DNA from: Methanococcoides sp052057775
GTDB taxonomy: Archaea > Halobacteriota > Methanosarcinia > Methanosarcinales > Methanosarcinaceae
NCBI RefSeq assembly: GCF_052057775.1
Contig: NZ_CP195121.1
Coordinates: 248,001-312,000, forward strand
Reading direction: 5' to 3'
Length of the DNA stretch: 64,000 nucleotides
The notes beneath the pieces are model-generated. The model saw only the letters and a program-made list of their open reading frames with translations. It did no database searches and was not told where the DNA came from. This document shows positions 1-9,479 of the stretch, in pieces. Numbering within the stretch: position 1 is the stretch's first letter; every line of letters begins with the position of its first letter. A program made the position numbers and the translations under genes.

Positions 1-720
1 GAAAAGACCCAGGAATCCTAAGATCAGCATATAAACAAGTACAAAATCCATCTGGTGAAGGTAATAATGCCACCAGATCTTATAGCCAAGACCACTGCTG
101 CTCACTCCGAACATTTCAGCAGCTACGAGACACATCCATCCGACACCCATTGCTATGCGTATACCAGCTGCTATGGAAGGTAATGCTGACGGGAAAGCAA
201 CATGGCGGATAAGGGATCTGCTTGACATACAACCAAGAACCTTAGCAGCTTCCACATAGACCCTGGGAACGCCCTTGAAGCCATCAAAAGTATTGATGAT
301 TATCGGGAATACGGCACCTACGAATACTACAAAACCTGCAGAAATATGCGTAAGCCCGAACCATATGATGGCAAATGGGATCCATGCAAGAGGCGGAATA
401 GGCCTTATGATCTCAATAAGGGGATCAAAAGCACGGTTTGCGGTCTTGAACCAGCCCATCGATACACCTATCGGGATCCCTATGATCAGAGCTGAAATAA
501 TACCGATACCGAAATGCAACAGGCTTATAGCAAGATCGGTGAACAGTGCTCCGGTCTCTATGGTCCTGAAAAAAGCTAACACAACATCAGTAAAGCTCGG
601 AAGCTTGAATTTATTAGCAACTATATAAGTTGCCACCAATTGCCATATAACAATAGCAATAGCAAGAGACAGTAATTCTATACCCCTGCCTGAAATTCCT
701 TTAGTCCTGTCTTTACTCAT
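1..720 (-). CDS. ABC transporter permease, SsuC/TauC/NrtB type (3' end outside window)
   Basis: Inner-membrane permease of an ABC importer of the nitrate/sulfonate/taurine family. The frame is open from the ATG at 720 to the window edge, 240 codons without a stop, so the C-terminus is missing. Several hydrophobic segments are visible, one beginning about residue 14. The stretch around residues 155-190 (EAAKVLGCMS, then HVAFPSALPSI) is the EAA-type loop that contacts the ATPase. The substrate-binding protein gene lies just upstream (793-1791) on the same strand, so the two form one transport operon with the ATPase expected beyond the edge. The transported compound cannot be told from sequence. 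Confidence 0.9.
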   Translation of the reverse strand, partial: MSKDRTKGISGRGIELLSLAIAIVIWQLVATYIVANKFKLPSFTDVVLAFFRTIETGALFTDLAISLLHFGIGIISALIIGIPIGVSMGWFKTANRAFDPLIEIIRPIPPLAWIPFAIIWFGLTHISAGFVVFVGAVFPIIINTFDGFKGVPRVYVEAAKVLGCMSSRSLIRHVAFPSALPSIAAGIRIAMGVGWMCLVAAEMFGVSSSGLGYKIWWHYYLHQMDFVLVYMLILGFLGLF

Positions 721-792
721 GTTGCCTCCGGACCGAGGGATCAACCCTCAGGTCCGGCAATATATATTTTGTTCATTAATGTATGTTTCTAT

Positions 793-1791
793 TTACTCTT
801 CGGAAACAGCTTCATAGAAACTTACATCAAAGATGTCCTCTGCTGTAAGCTGTTCATTAATGAATCCAAGCTCATACTGTATGTTTGCATATTCAACTGT
901 TGAATCTACAATTGGACGTGGATCTGCAGTCCAGACACCATCCCACTCCTCGAGGGATTCAAAGACAACCTCAGGATCTGCGGTAAGCTTGGTACCGTAT
1001 GTTTCAGCAGACTCTTCAAGGTTTGCAGAATCATATTCTACAGCCTTGATGTGTGTCTTTACGATCTGCTCGACCATTTCAGGATGGTTCCTGATAAGGT
1101 CACCACTTACAACCAGTACACAACATGGATGATCCGGCATGATCTCGCCTGATGCGACAACAGAACGACCATTTCCTTCTGCTTCAATGAAAGTAGGGGA
1201 AGGATGTGGAAGGAATACACCATCAACCTGGCCTGCTGCAATAGCTGCCTTGGCGTCTCCCGGACCCATTGCCTTTATATCGAGATCTTCCTCAGGATCA
1301 AGACCGTTCTCAATGAGCCAGTTCCTCAGGAGTGTGTCCTGAATGGTTCCCGGAGGGAAGGTTGCAATGGTCAATCCCCTGAGATCTTCAGGTGACTCGT
1401 AAGGGAGATCGTTTCTCAGTACAAGATCGGAACCCTGTGTGTTGACAGCTGCAACGATCTTTGCATCAAGACCTGTTGCAAGTGCAGAGATAACAGGAGC
1501 TGCACCGACATAAGCTACATCAAGGTCACCTGAAAGCATTGCCTGCATCTCAGGAGCGCCTGTAGGGAACTCAAATTCGTTCACTTCCTCAACACCAAAT
1601 GGTGCAAGGTCTTCAGCCCACCAGCCTTTCTCCATGGCTGTCATGTAGGAGATCTGGTGTGTGCTTGGCTGATATCCGATATTGATCTCTGTAATCGCTG
1701 CATCTTCTTCAGGTGCAGAAGTACATCCGGAAAGGAATACCGCTGCGATCAGCATAATAGAAATTAATGAAATTGCTGTGATCTTCTTCAC
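793..1791 (-). CDS. ABC transporter substrate-binding lipoprotein, SsuA/TauA/NrtA type
   Basis: Extracytoplasmic solute receptor of the importer whose permease follows at 720. The N-terminus is a lipoprotein signal peptide: hydrophobic residues 6-20, then a lipobox LSGC with Cys23. The rest (332 aa) is a NMT1/SsuA-like fold, with the ligand-site region GYQPSTHQISYM about residue 39 and LRGLTIATFPPGT about residue 138. The start is GTG at 1791, preceded by GGAGGT six bases upstream; an ATG two bases earlier is out of frame. A divergent HTH regulator begins 164 bp away and is a candidate regulator. The ligand is undetermined; sulfonate, nitrate or a thiamine-precursor-like compound are all possible. 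Confidence 0.88.
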   Translation of the reverse strand: MKKITAISLISIMLIAAVFLSGCTSAPEEDAAITEINIGYQPSTHQISYMTAMEKGWWAEDLAPFGVEEVNEFEFPTGAPEMQAMLSGDLDVAYVGAAPVISALATGLDAKIVAAVNTQGSDLVLRNDLPYESPEDLRGLTIATFPPGTIQDTLLRNWLIENGLDPEEDLDIKAMGPGDAKAAIAAGQVDGVFLPHPSPTFIEAEGNGRSVVASGEIMPDHPCCVLVVSGDLIRNHPEMVEQIVKTHIKAVEYDSANLEESAETYGTKLTADPEVVFESLEEWDGVWTADPRPIVDSTVEYANIQYELGFINEQLTAEDIFDVSFYEAVSEE

Positions 1792-1954
1792 ATAAATACC
1801 TCCGATAAATTGTAAATTATTCTTGGTAACATTATAGTTCGTCCAAATACACTATTTATAGCTTACCACATATTCCCCTTCAATGTCCTAAAAGTATTAA
1901 TACAAAGTGAAATATACCCTAAAGAGATATTGGATTGTATCGGAGGAGTGAAAC

Positions 1955-2476
1955 ATAAGCGTTGCAAATAAAGTCATAGATGCTGCTTTTGAATCGGACG
2001 AAGCATTTCAGAACACACTTCTGAAGGTCATTAAAGAAGACCTGGAACTAACGGCAATAGAATTCTCAGAATATGCAAATATTCCCCCAAGCACCCTTTA
2101 TAAGTTGATGTCGGGGAACAGGGAACCGAACATGAGAACACTTCGCCAGATAGTGAAGACCATAAGGACCATTGAAGGTTCCGAAAAGGGAGAGTTCATA
2201 GCAGTAATTGCTGCACGCCCTGTACTTGACAACATAAGTGAAACAAAGAGAAAGATATCCGGCACCCTCTGCACGATCAGGGAATACTCAGCAACCTCCA
2301 TGGAAGAGGCCATTATAGCCGCAGTACGTGCCGAACGGGAAGGTGCTAAGGCACTTGTGTGTGCACCCATAGTCAGCTCCACCGTCGAAAAGATCATACG
2401 CATACCTGTTGCGACCATCATGCCAAAGAACAGCCTTGTAGAGGCTATCGAAACGGTTGCACGCAAGATCGAATGA
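1955..2476 (+). CDS. HTH (XRE-type) transcriptional regulator with apparent AUA start
   Basis: DNA-binding regulator, 173 aa if started at 1955. Residues 30-70 form a helix-turn-helix of the XRE kind (FSEYANIPPSTLYKLMSGN, followed by MRTLRQIVKTI). Residues 80-170 form a conserved alpha/beta domain (EFIAVIAARPVL, then IREYSATSMEEAI, ALVCAPIVS) that I cannot name. The first ATG/GTG/TTG in frame (2105) would cut off the HTH. The frame is open back to a TGA at 1949-1951, and the codon at good distance from the ribosome-binding site GGAGG (1942-1946) is ATA at 1955. It is divergent from the ABC transporter and may control it. Function is inferred from the HTH only. Confidence 0.75.
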   Translation: MSVANKVIDAAFESDEAFQNTLLKVIKEDLELTAIEFSEYANIPPSTLYKLMSGNREPNMRTLRQIVKTIRTIEGSEKGEFIAVIAARPVLDNISETKRKISGTLCTIREYSATSMEEAIIAAVRAEREGAKALVCAPIVSSTVEKIIRIPVATIMPKNSLVEAIETVARKIE

Positions 2477-2630
2477 ACGGTCTTTCACTTTTTCACTCCA
2501 CCTATTTTTACTTAAATTTTTATTAAATATTGGACTGTTGACCATGCAATCGCATTATTAATGCAAAGAAATAGTGCTTGCCCGTACAGTAAGATCAAGG
2601 ACAAAGATCAGTAACAAAGATAAAGTCAAT

Positions 2631-2689
2631 AAAAAAAAGATGGGCTGCCGGTTATATCATGCCAGCAGCTTACCGGACGGGTCCGGCAA
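2631..2689 (-). terminator. Putative intrinsic terminator of the S-layer gene
   Basis: Read on the minus strand just after the S-layer stop codon: a perfect six-base-pair stem (CCGGAC/GTCCGG, 2673-2678 and 2681-2686), then an eight-base-pair stem (2662-2669 with 2644-2651), then eight T residues (2631-2638). Two stems and a T-run fit transcription termination of a strongly expressed gene. Confidence 0.65.
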
Positions 2690-2705
2690 TTTAGTTCAAT
2701 TTCGA

Positions 2706-5700
2706 TTATTCCTTGCCTCTTGAGAGCAGGTTTGATATCTTCTCAGAAAGTGCAGCCATTGCTTCACTTGCCTTTGGACCTGCAGTCTCAACCGTCCAGC
2801 CACCTGCTGTGAAGAGATATACTGCACCACCAAGGATAATGACAGCCAGTCCGCCAAGAACGTAGACTATTGTACTTACACCTTCAACTACCTCGAGGGT
2901 TGCGGTCATTCCACCAACTTTCACAAGGTAGCTACCAGGCTCTCCAGCTTCGTATTCGAAAGAGACCTCTGTGGATTCGTTGACACCAAGAGTGATCTCC
3001 CGTGTATCGGTCACATTGTTGTTGACCATCAGTTCGACCGTATAGCTGCCTTCCGCATTACCGTTGTTCACAGCATTCAATGTGATCTCCACATCCTTAC
3101 CTGACTTAACCTCGATAGGATCAAGCACAAGATCACTGAACTCGAACTTTGCCTGCATTTCAATGACCTCGATGTTAAGCTCGGACTTCAGGAAACCGGA
3201 CTTCTCAGCAACGATCTTGTGCATACCTGGTTCTGTAATGACATCTGTGACAACACCGTCACTTCCGGTCTGACCGATCGTCTTGCCATCAAGGGATATC
3301 CTGACATCCTCCATCGGATCTCCACCAATGGCTTTCACGACGGTGAAGGTCACAAGATTGCCCTCATAGATTACCTCAGGAATGACTTCAATGCTCATCT
3401 TCCTGCTCAGGTCATCAGGTGATATTACCTCGACTTCAGCAGTTCCGGTAGCATAGCCGTCCTTTTCAGCAGTGATCTTATAAGTGCCATCAGAGGAGAA
3501 CTTGTATTCCACCACACCTTCATTGTCTGTGGTTCCAAGGGTAAGACTTCCTGCCTTGACTGTTACATCGTTGATAAGGGAACCGCGTGACGTTACGGTT
3601 ATAACTACCTCATCGCCTTCGACGACAACCTCCGGATCAACCTCTACATCAAGGGCCTCATCCGGTTCAACAGTTACTTCGACGAATGGATAGTATCGAA
3701 CATCGGATGAATCCGCGACCTTGAAGCTGATATCACCCATGATCTCGACCTCATCATCCCTTGAAAGAGAGATATCATCAGGGTTCCTCATCTCTATCTT
3801 TTCAGAGCTGATCGTCTTGACCTCCATTTCACCGAAGTCATCTCCGGACTCGATCTCAATGTACTCATCTGATATCTGGAAGATACCTTCGATGAAAACT
3901 GCCGTGGATTCGGTTCCACTGAAAACCTCCCTGAAGTTCACAGCAATGATTGGCACATCATCGACATCGCCAAGATCTGTTTCATAGATGTATGGAGTTC
4001 TTGAAGACAGTACATCGGAATCAACCGAATCTCCATCTTTCAAAAGTTCCACAAGTACTCTGTCACCATTAACGTCGACCTCAACGATCTCCAGTGAATA
4101 TCCCTCTTCCAGAATAATTGATGAACCGCCATATACGGACTTTTTATCATCTTCATCGATAAGGACCTTTGAGAGCTGACCACGAGACATCATACTAACA
4201 GAGTCCCTGCCATCCTCGAATGCATCATCAGGATAGCCTGCGAAGTACTTCTCTGCCATGAAGCCGATGACCTCATACTTGCCCCATTCATCACGCTCGA
4301 AAGAAACTTCATCGGGACTTGTGGTATAGACCAGATCATCCTCACCTATGCTTCTTCCATCGAGATATACTATGCTAAGTGATTCAGTACCTATACCCTC
4401 ATCAATATTGTAGTAGAAACCTTCGAAGTTGAGCGGTGTCCAGTTGAAACCTTCATTTTCAGCAATGGTACCTCTGAGTTCGTAGGTACCCGGTTCGGAC
4501 ATGTCTACAAATGGTGCGAATCTCAAAGTGTTATCATCTGCAACGATGAACTTCAGTTTGCCCATAATGTCAACAATATCACCTTCATCAAGATCAAGAG
4601 AGTCTTCGTTTTCCATCCGGATCTCTGTGGAACTTATTGATTTGACTTCCATGGCTCCAAATCCATCACCAGATTCGACCTCAACATAATCATCGGAGAT
4701 CTGGAAGATACCTTCGATGAACACAGCATTTGTTTCAATTCCACTGAAGATCTCGTCGAAGTAAACAGCAATTATAGGAACATCATCAACGTCACCAAGG
4801 TCTACCTCATATGTGTAGGTATCACGAGAGGAAAGAACAGTTTCATCTACTTCTGAACCGTCCTTTGACAACCTGACAAAAACACGGTCACCATTGACAT
4901 CAACCTCGATGATGTTCAGCACATATCCATCCTCAAGTACAAGTCCCGCACCTGTAAAGACGGATTCCTTGTCATCGCTATCGATAAGGACCTTTGAGAG
5001 CTGACCACGGGACATCATGCTGATCTCATCGAAGGTAATGTCATTGTCAGTATCGTCAGTGTATCCTGCAAAGTATCTCTCGGCCATGAAACCGATGATC
5101 TCATAAGAACCCCATGCACCATGCTCAAAATCAGTGCTGATAGGAGTCGTACTATATTTCAGATCACCATCACCAATATTCCTGTCAGAATCGCTGTCCA
5201 GATGTATGGTCATTGTCTCAGAACCAAGGCCGGACTCAAGATCATAGTAGAAACCGGAGTAGCTCAGAGCATTCCACGTGTAATCAAGGGACTGGTCTGC
5301 ATCAGCATCCCAGATACGATCACCTGAATTGTAATTTGCTATCTGTACAGTTACAGTTGAAGTATCAGTATTGATCGGATTTGTACCATCAGAAGCTTCG
5401 AAATAATAATCATGGTCTCCAATGCCCAACGAAGAGGTATTGTAAGAATACAGGATACCATCTTCAGGATCATTGTTGTCCATCTTGGTCATCGTATGAT
5501 CATCACCATCGATGACCACCCTAACATAATCTGCTTCATCGTTATCAGAATCAACATATGTTATATTGAAAAAGAATGTGGAACCGACAGATTCATCCGG
5601 AATTCCGGAAACACTTTCATCCTCAAATGTGGGAGCGTGATCCGCTACATCAACTAAAAAGGTCTTCAATGAAGTTGGAGTTGCACTATCAGTACCATCA

Positions 5701-6647
5701 GATGCAGTGAAGCGGAAGTTGTGAGTAGCAACAGGGAAACCGCCCATAGTATAACTGTAATCCTTACCATCGGTGACATCGGCATCGCCTGCATCAGATT
5801 CGGTCATTCCATAACTGGTACCATTGATTACAACATCAATGGAAGATGGAAGATCACCATCAGCATCCTCATAAGTAACAGTAAATGTAAAATCAGTAGA
5901 TGGAGTACCACTTGAGGGGGACACATCATCACCAGACAACACAGGAGCAGTATTTCCTGAAGACACATCGAAAGTCTTCAATGAAGTCGGAGTTGCAGTA
6001 TCAGTACCATCAGATGCAGTGAACTGGAAGTTATGAGTAGCGACGGGGAAACTGCCCATAGTATAACTGTAATCCTTACCATCGGTAACATCGGTGTCGC
6101 CGGCATCAGATTCGGTCATAGAATAACTGGTACCGTTGATAACGACATCAATGGAAGATGGAAGGTCACCATCAGCATCACCATAGGTTACACTAAAAGT
6201 GAAATCAGTGGAAGGAGTACCACTTGATGGAGATACACCATCACCAGACAATGTGGGAGCAGTATTTCCTGAAGACACATCGAAAGTCTTCAATGAAGTT
6301 GGAGTTGCACTTTCAGTACCATCGGATGCAGTAAACTGGAAGTTGTGAGTAGCAACAGGGAAACCACCCATAGTATAAGTATAACCCTTACCATCGGTAA
6401 CATCAGTATCACTGGCATCAGATTCGGTCATTCCATAACTGGTACCATTGATAACAACATCAATGGAAGATGGAAGGTCACCATCAGCATCACCATAGGT
6501 TACACTAAAAGTGAAATCAGTGGAAGGAGTACCACTTGATGGAGATACACCATCAACAGACAATGTAGGAGCAGCAGCCATCGCCACCCCACAGCCCATC
6601 CCTGCGATGAGCAAACTCATTAGTAATAATTTTAAAACTTTATTCAT
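2706..6647 (-). CDS. S-layer family surface protein with Ig-like repeats and C-terminal anchor
   Basis: Cell-envelope protein, 1313 aa. Residues 1-25 are a signal peptide ending AMA. Residues 26-337 are three near-identical 104-residue Ig/cadherin-like repeats (PTLS.DGVSPSSGTPSTDF), and a fourth diverged copy follows to about 442. Two tandem S-layer duplication domains of the Methanosarcinales type (DUF1608) lie about 443-705 and 706-960; both carry GFMAE(K/R)YFAGY and MMSRGQLSKVLID. Two carboxypeptidase-regulatory/Ig-like modules, a CARDB-like module (about 1155-1240), a transmembrane helix (about 1265-1285) and a short basic tail complete it. GGAGAA precedes the ATG. It starts 26 bp after thiL, so it may be read from thiL or from a promoter inside it. 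Whether it is the main S-layer protein or a minor paralog is unknown. Confidence 0.9.
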   Translation of the reverse strand: MNKVLKLLLMSLLIAGMGCGVAMAAAPTLSVDGVSPSSGTPSTDFTFSVTYGDADGDLPSSIDVVINGTSYGMTESDASDTDVTDGKGYTYTMGGFPVATHNFQFTASDGTESATPTSLKTFDVSSGNTAPTLSGDGVSPSSGTPSTDFTFSVTYGDADGDLPSSIDVVINGTSYSMTESDAGDTDVTDGKDYSYTMGSFPVATHNFQFTASDGTDTATPTSLKTFDVSSGNTAPVLSGDDVSPSSGTPSTDFTFTVTYEDADGDLPSSIDVVINGTSYGMTESDAGDADVTDGKDYSYTMGGFPVATHNFRFTASDGTDSATPTSLKTFLVDVADHAPTFEDESVSGIPDESVGSTFFFNITYVDSDNDEADYVRVVIDGDDHTMTKMDNNDPEDGILYSYNTSSLGIGDHDYYFEASDGTNPINTDTSTVTVQIANYNSGDRIWDADADQSLDYTWNALSYSGFYYDLESGLGSETMTIHLDSDSDRNIGDGDLKYSTTPISTDFEHGAWGSYEIIGFMAERYFAGYTDDTDNDITFDEISMMSRGQLSKVLIDSDDKESVFTGAGLVLEDGYVLNIIEVDVNGDRVFVRLSKDGSEVDETVLSSRDTYTYEVDLGDVDDVPIIAVYFDEIFSGIETNAVFIEGIFQISDDYVEVESGDGFGAMEVKSISSTEIRMENEDSLDLDEGDIVDIMGKLKFIVADDNTLRFAPFVDMSEPGTYELRGTIAENEGFNWTPLNFEGFYYNIDEGIGTESLSIVYLDGRSIGEDDLVYTTSPDEVSFERDEWGKYEVIGFMAEKYFAGYPDDAFEDGRDSVSMMSRGQLSKVLIDEDDKKSVYGGSSIILEEGYSLEIVEVDVNGDRVLVELLKDGDSVDSDVLSSRTPYIYETDLGDVDDVPIIAVNFREVFSGTESTAVFIEGIFQISDEYIEIESGDDFGEMEVKTISSEKIEMRNPDDISLSRDDEVEIMGDISFKVADSSDVRYYPFVEVTVEPDEALDVEVDPEVVVEGDEVVITVTSRGSLINDVTVKAGSLTLGTTDNEGVVEYKFSSDGTYKITAEKDGYATGTAEVEVISPDDLSRKMSIEVIPEVIYEGNLVTFTVVKAIGGDPMEDVRISLDGKTIGQTGSDGVVTDVITEPGMHKIVAEKSGFLKSELNIEVIEMQAKFEFSDLVLDPIEVKSGKDVEITLNAVNNGNAEGSYTVELMVNNNVTDTREITLGVNESTEVSFEYEAGEPGSYLVKVGGMTATLEVVEGVSTIVYVLGGLAVIILGGAVYLFTAGGWTVETAGPKASEAMAALSEKISNLLSRGKE
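5637..6572 (-). repeat. Three tandem 312-bp coding repeats in the S-layer gene
   Basis: Copies at 6572-6261, 6260-5949 and 5948-5637, each exactly 104 codons and differing at only a few residues each. The DNA identity is high enough for recombination to change copy number. A fourth copy downstream is recognisable only at protein level. Confidence 0.85.
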
Positions 6648-6673
6648 AGTTTAGTTCTCCGAATAGTATATGA

Positions 6674-7669
6674 TTATATGTTATCAAATCTTCCTAAATG
6701 CACATAACCTTTTCGATTTATCGAAACTTCTTCATCCCCTCTGTTTATCATAGTTATTAAAGTGTCACCAGTAACTTCGCCTACAACATTTAAATAACAA
6801 ACGGATTTTGCGGCTTCCAGCATCGATGGTGAGACCGTGAAAAGCAGTTCGAAATCCCCTCCTGTGTAAAGGGCAAGATCAAGGGCATCATCATCTCCTA
6901 CAAGAGAGCGAACCTCATCATCTATCGGGATCTGGTCCCCATATGTCCTGAAACCGGTGCCGTTGGCATCCATCAGATCGTAGAGGGACATTGCCAGACC
7001 GTCACTTGTATCCATCATGGACGTGACCGCACCGGTCTTTGCAAGTTTCTGACCTTCATCTGTTCGGGGGACCGGCTCAAGTAATGTGTTCAGCAGCTCA
7101 TCGCTTACATCAAGATCATGCTGGAGAGCCAGCAGTGCAGCGCCTGCAGAACCGGCATTACCTGTAACACAGACAAGATCACCAGGTCTTGCACCAGTCC
7201 TTCTTAAAAGATGTTCTTTTTTTACCATGCCCAGAGCAGTTCCTGTGATGGTCAGCTCGTCGTGGAGATCGATATCACCTCCGATCACCGATGTACAGCA
7301 GAACTTTGCACAGGCATCCATACCACGGGCAACGTCCTCAGCAAATCCAAGCTGCATATCTTCCGTGACACCGAGAGCGGAAAGGAAACCCACGGGCTTT
7401 GCACCCATGGAAGCCACATCACTCAGGTTGACAGCAGCTGACATCCAGCCGATCTGCCAGGGAGTCATGATATCAGGAAAATCGGTCTTCCGATGAAGCA
7501 TGTCCGTGGTAATTACCAGACATTCCTCTTCCGAGACATCCAGTACAGCACAGTCATCCTTTCCTGCGCCTGCCATTATGGAGCTACATTCATCCTGGAT
7601 GAAGATACCACATAGTCTGGAAACAAGTTCACGTTCAGCTATGCTGGAAATAAGATCAGACCTGTCCAT
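6674..7669 (-). CDS. thiL: Thiamine-monophosphate kinase
   Basis: Phosphorylates thiamine monophosphate to thiamine pyrophosphate with ATP in the cytoplasm. The 331-aa length is normal. The PurM/ThiL-like fold shows the early Asp-rich nucleotide site GAGKDDCAVLD (about residue 34), TTDML followed by VNLSDVASMGAKP (about 80-92), a Gly-rich TGNAGSAGAALLAL (about 168) and MMDTSDGLA (about 217). It is the first gene of a group with the S-layer gene downstream, which looks like proximity rather than function. thi4, another thiamine gene, is 16 kb away. Start is the ATG at 7669. Confidence 0.93.
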   Translation of the reverse strand: MDRSDLISSIAERELVSRLCGIFIQDECSSIMAGAGKDDCAVLDVSEEECLVITTDMLHRKTDFPDIMTPWQIGWMSAAVNLSDVASMGAKPVGFLSALGVTEDMQLGFAEDVARGMDACAKFCCTSVIGGDIDLHDELTITGTALGMVKKEHLLRRTGARPGDLVCVTGNAGSAGAALLALQHDLDVSDELLNTLLEPVPRTDEGQKLAKTGAVTSMMDTSDGLAMSLYDLMDANGTGFRTYGDQIPIDDEVRSLVGDDDALDLALYTGGDFELLFTVSPSMLEAAKSVCYLNVVGEVTGDTLITMINRGDEEVSINRKGYVHLGRFDNI

Positions 7670-7725
7670 GGGAATATAATATAGATTTAATATTTATTAG
7701 CAGTGTGGTTAAAAGAAAGAAGGGA

Positions 7726-8604
7726 TCATCTCCATACCCTTCTCTTAACGAATATCACAACACTTCCGACAATGGTCACGAATATCACAATTGGCAGAGC
7801 AACTCCGATAAAGACGATGATGCCATTGACGCTTCCGATGAAACCACGTACTGAATCGGACAGTGCATCCCGGAGTCCCAATGAGTGGGTTATGTTCCGT
7901 GGTTCAGAGACACTGACGGTAATTGTGGAAAGATCGATCCTGTCTTTAAGGTAATTGAGCCTTCCGGTCAGGCTTTCGATCTCACCGCGAACACGTCCAA
8001 GTTCCTTTTCAACCTCAAGGACCTCTTCAACTGTTGTGGCCATCTCCAGGATCTCCTGAAGACGCTGCTCCTGCTTCTCAAGGTTCGACAGGCGTGCCTC
8101 CACATCGATATATTCTTCTGTCACATCCACGCCGCTCGTGCTCTTTGATCTGACCTTCCCGAGAGCCTCGAGCCTGTCGACAACGGTATCGTGCTCATCT
8201 GCCGGAACACGTATTGTTATGTATCCGGAGAGAGTCTCACTGCCATCATAATAGGTGTCATAGACAGATGAAGAAGAAACATAACCATTGTATTCTGATG
8301 CGATGGCACCGATGGAATCAATGGCTTCTGGGGTGTCCTTTACCTCAAGGGAAACATCAGAAGTAGTTATCACCTTACGTGTAATGCTGCTTCCTGAGGA
8401 TTCGTCACTGTCCGCAACGCTGGATCGGCTTTCATAAGCAAAGTCCCGGTCTTCATCAAAGGCCATATCAGCCATTTTGTTCCCAAAAGAGAAGCTCTCT
8501 TCCTGGGGAGCATAGGACTGGGTATTGCTGTCCGATGAAAGGCATCCTGCTGCAATGACACAGGTCAGCAGAAAAATAAATAGCAATGGATATGTTCGCT
8601 TCAT
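7726..8604 (-). CDS. DUF4349 lipoprotein
   Basis: Membrane-attached extracellular protein, 292 aa, of unknown function. The N-terminus is a lipoprotein signal (lipobox AAGC, Cys21). Residues 75-260 match the DUF4349 pattern: TSDVSLEVKDTPEAI, GYITIRVPADE, then a coiled coil about residues 160-225 (EARLSNLEKQEQRLQEI). A transmembrane helix (about 262-285) and a basic end (KRRVWR) follow. Bacterial relatives are often described as anti-sigma-like or envelope-stress proteins; that role is not established here. It stands alone between thiL and the nrd genes. Confidence 0.8.
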   Translation of the reverse strand: MKRTYPLLFIFLLTCVIAAGCLSSDSNTQSYAPQEESFSFGNKMADMAFDEDRDFAYESRSSVADSDESSGSSITRKVITTSDVSLEVKDTPEAIDSIGAIASEYNGYVSSSSVYDTYYDGSETLSGYITIRVPADEHDTVVDRLEALGKVRSKSTSGVDVTEEYIDVEARLSNLEKQEQRLQEILEMATTVEEVLEVEKELGRVRGEIESLTGRLNYLKDRIDLSTITVSVSEPRNITHSLGLRDALSDSVRGFIGSVNGIIVFIGVALPIVIFVTIVGSVVIFVKRRVWR

Positions 8605-8677
8605 GTTGATAGCTCCTTATAGTTGTATAAATGAAGCTACATCACGAATATATAAAATTATTACTTAAACTTCAAAT

Positions 8678-9457
8678 TCATTCGAAGTTAACCAGTTCGT
8701 TACCACCTTCTTTTGTCCTGATCCATACATTGTCGACAAACTCATGGGCACGTCCGGCAAGTTCCAGCATCTCATCACGGGAGAAAGGTAAGATATCACG
8801 CAAGGAATCCCTCATTGAATGGGCAGGCTGACCCTGCTGGATCACATAAGGAGCATTCGACACCGAAACATATGGAACGATGGACCTTGCGATAGCTGCA
8901 ATGTCATCCGGATCACCTACAAAACCGCGTATCGCTGTAGTACGCAGTTCATATTCCACTTCTCTGTCCGTAACGATCGAGATTGTCCGCTTCACCTTCT
9001 CCACAACATCCTCAGGCTCAGGCACAACCGGATCATCACCATACCCTATGGCCTTACCGTACATCACAGGATCATCCAGAGGAGCCTTGACATCAATAAA
9101 GAACTTGTCCGCAAGGCCGGAATCGATCAGCTCATCCACCACATCCGGATAGTAGCCGTTCGTATGGATCCCCACAAGAAGCCCTTTTTTCTTTGCATAG
9201 GCAGCAAGGTGCATTACGGCTTTCTTTTGCACAAGGGGTTCGCCACCAGAGAAGACAACACTGCTCACAAACGGGGAGGATGAATCTATCTTTGCCTCAA
9301 GTTCCTTTGCATCCAGCATATCAGAACCTGTGAGTATCTCATAGTTCTGGCAATAAGGACACCTGAAAGGACAGCTGCGTAAAAAAAGAACGACTGACGC
9401 CTTCCCGTGCCAGTCAACAGTGGAAATGGGGATGATCTCCCCAAAGTTCACTTTCAT
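8678..9457 (-). CDS. nrdG: Anaerobic ribonucleotide reductase activating protein (radical SAM)
   Basis: Radical SAM activase that generates the glycyl radical on NrdD. The CX3CX2C cluster motif is Cys29, Cys33, Cys36 (CPFRCPYC), followed by VVFSGGEPLV (about residue 67), the SAM-binding GGE motif. At 259 aa it is longer than bacterial NrdG (about 155) and matches the archaeal form. It lies 22 bp downstream of nrdD on the same strand, so activase and reductase are made together. Confidence 0.92.
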   Translation of the reverse strand: MKVNFGEIIPISTVDWHGKASVVLFLRSCPFRCPYCQNYEILTGSDMLDAKELEAKIDSSSPFVSSVVFSGGEPLVQKKAVMHLAAYAKKKGLLVGIHTNGYYPDVVDELIDSGLADKFFIDVKAPLDDPVMYGKAIGYGDDPVVPEPEDVVEKVKRTISIVTDREVEYELRTTAIRGFVGDPDDIAAIARSIVPYVSVSNAPYVIQQGQPAHSMRDSLRDILPFSRDEMLELAGRAHEFVDNVWIRTKEGGNELVNFE

Positions 9458-9479
9458 CAGATACCAGACACCCGGTATA

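Noticed and set aside
3064..6539. Several open frames antisense to the S-layer gene, three of them 312 bp apart
   Set aside because: They mirror the coding repeats of the real gene; their spacing is the repeat period, and no start signals are present.
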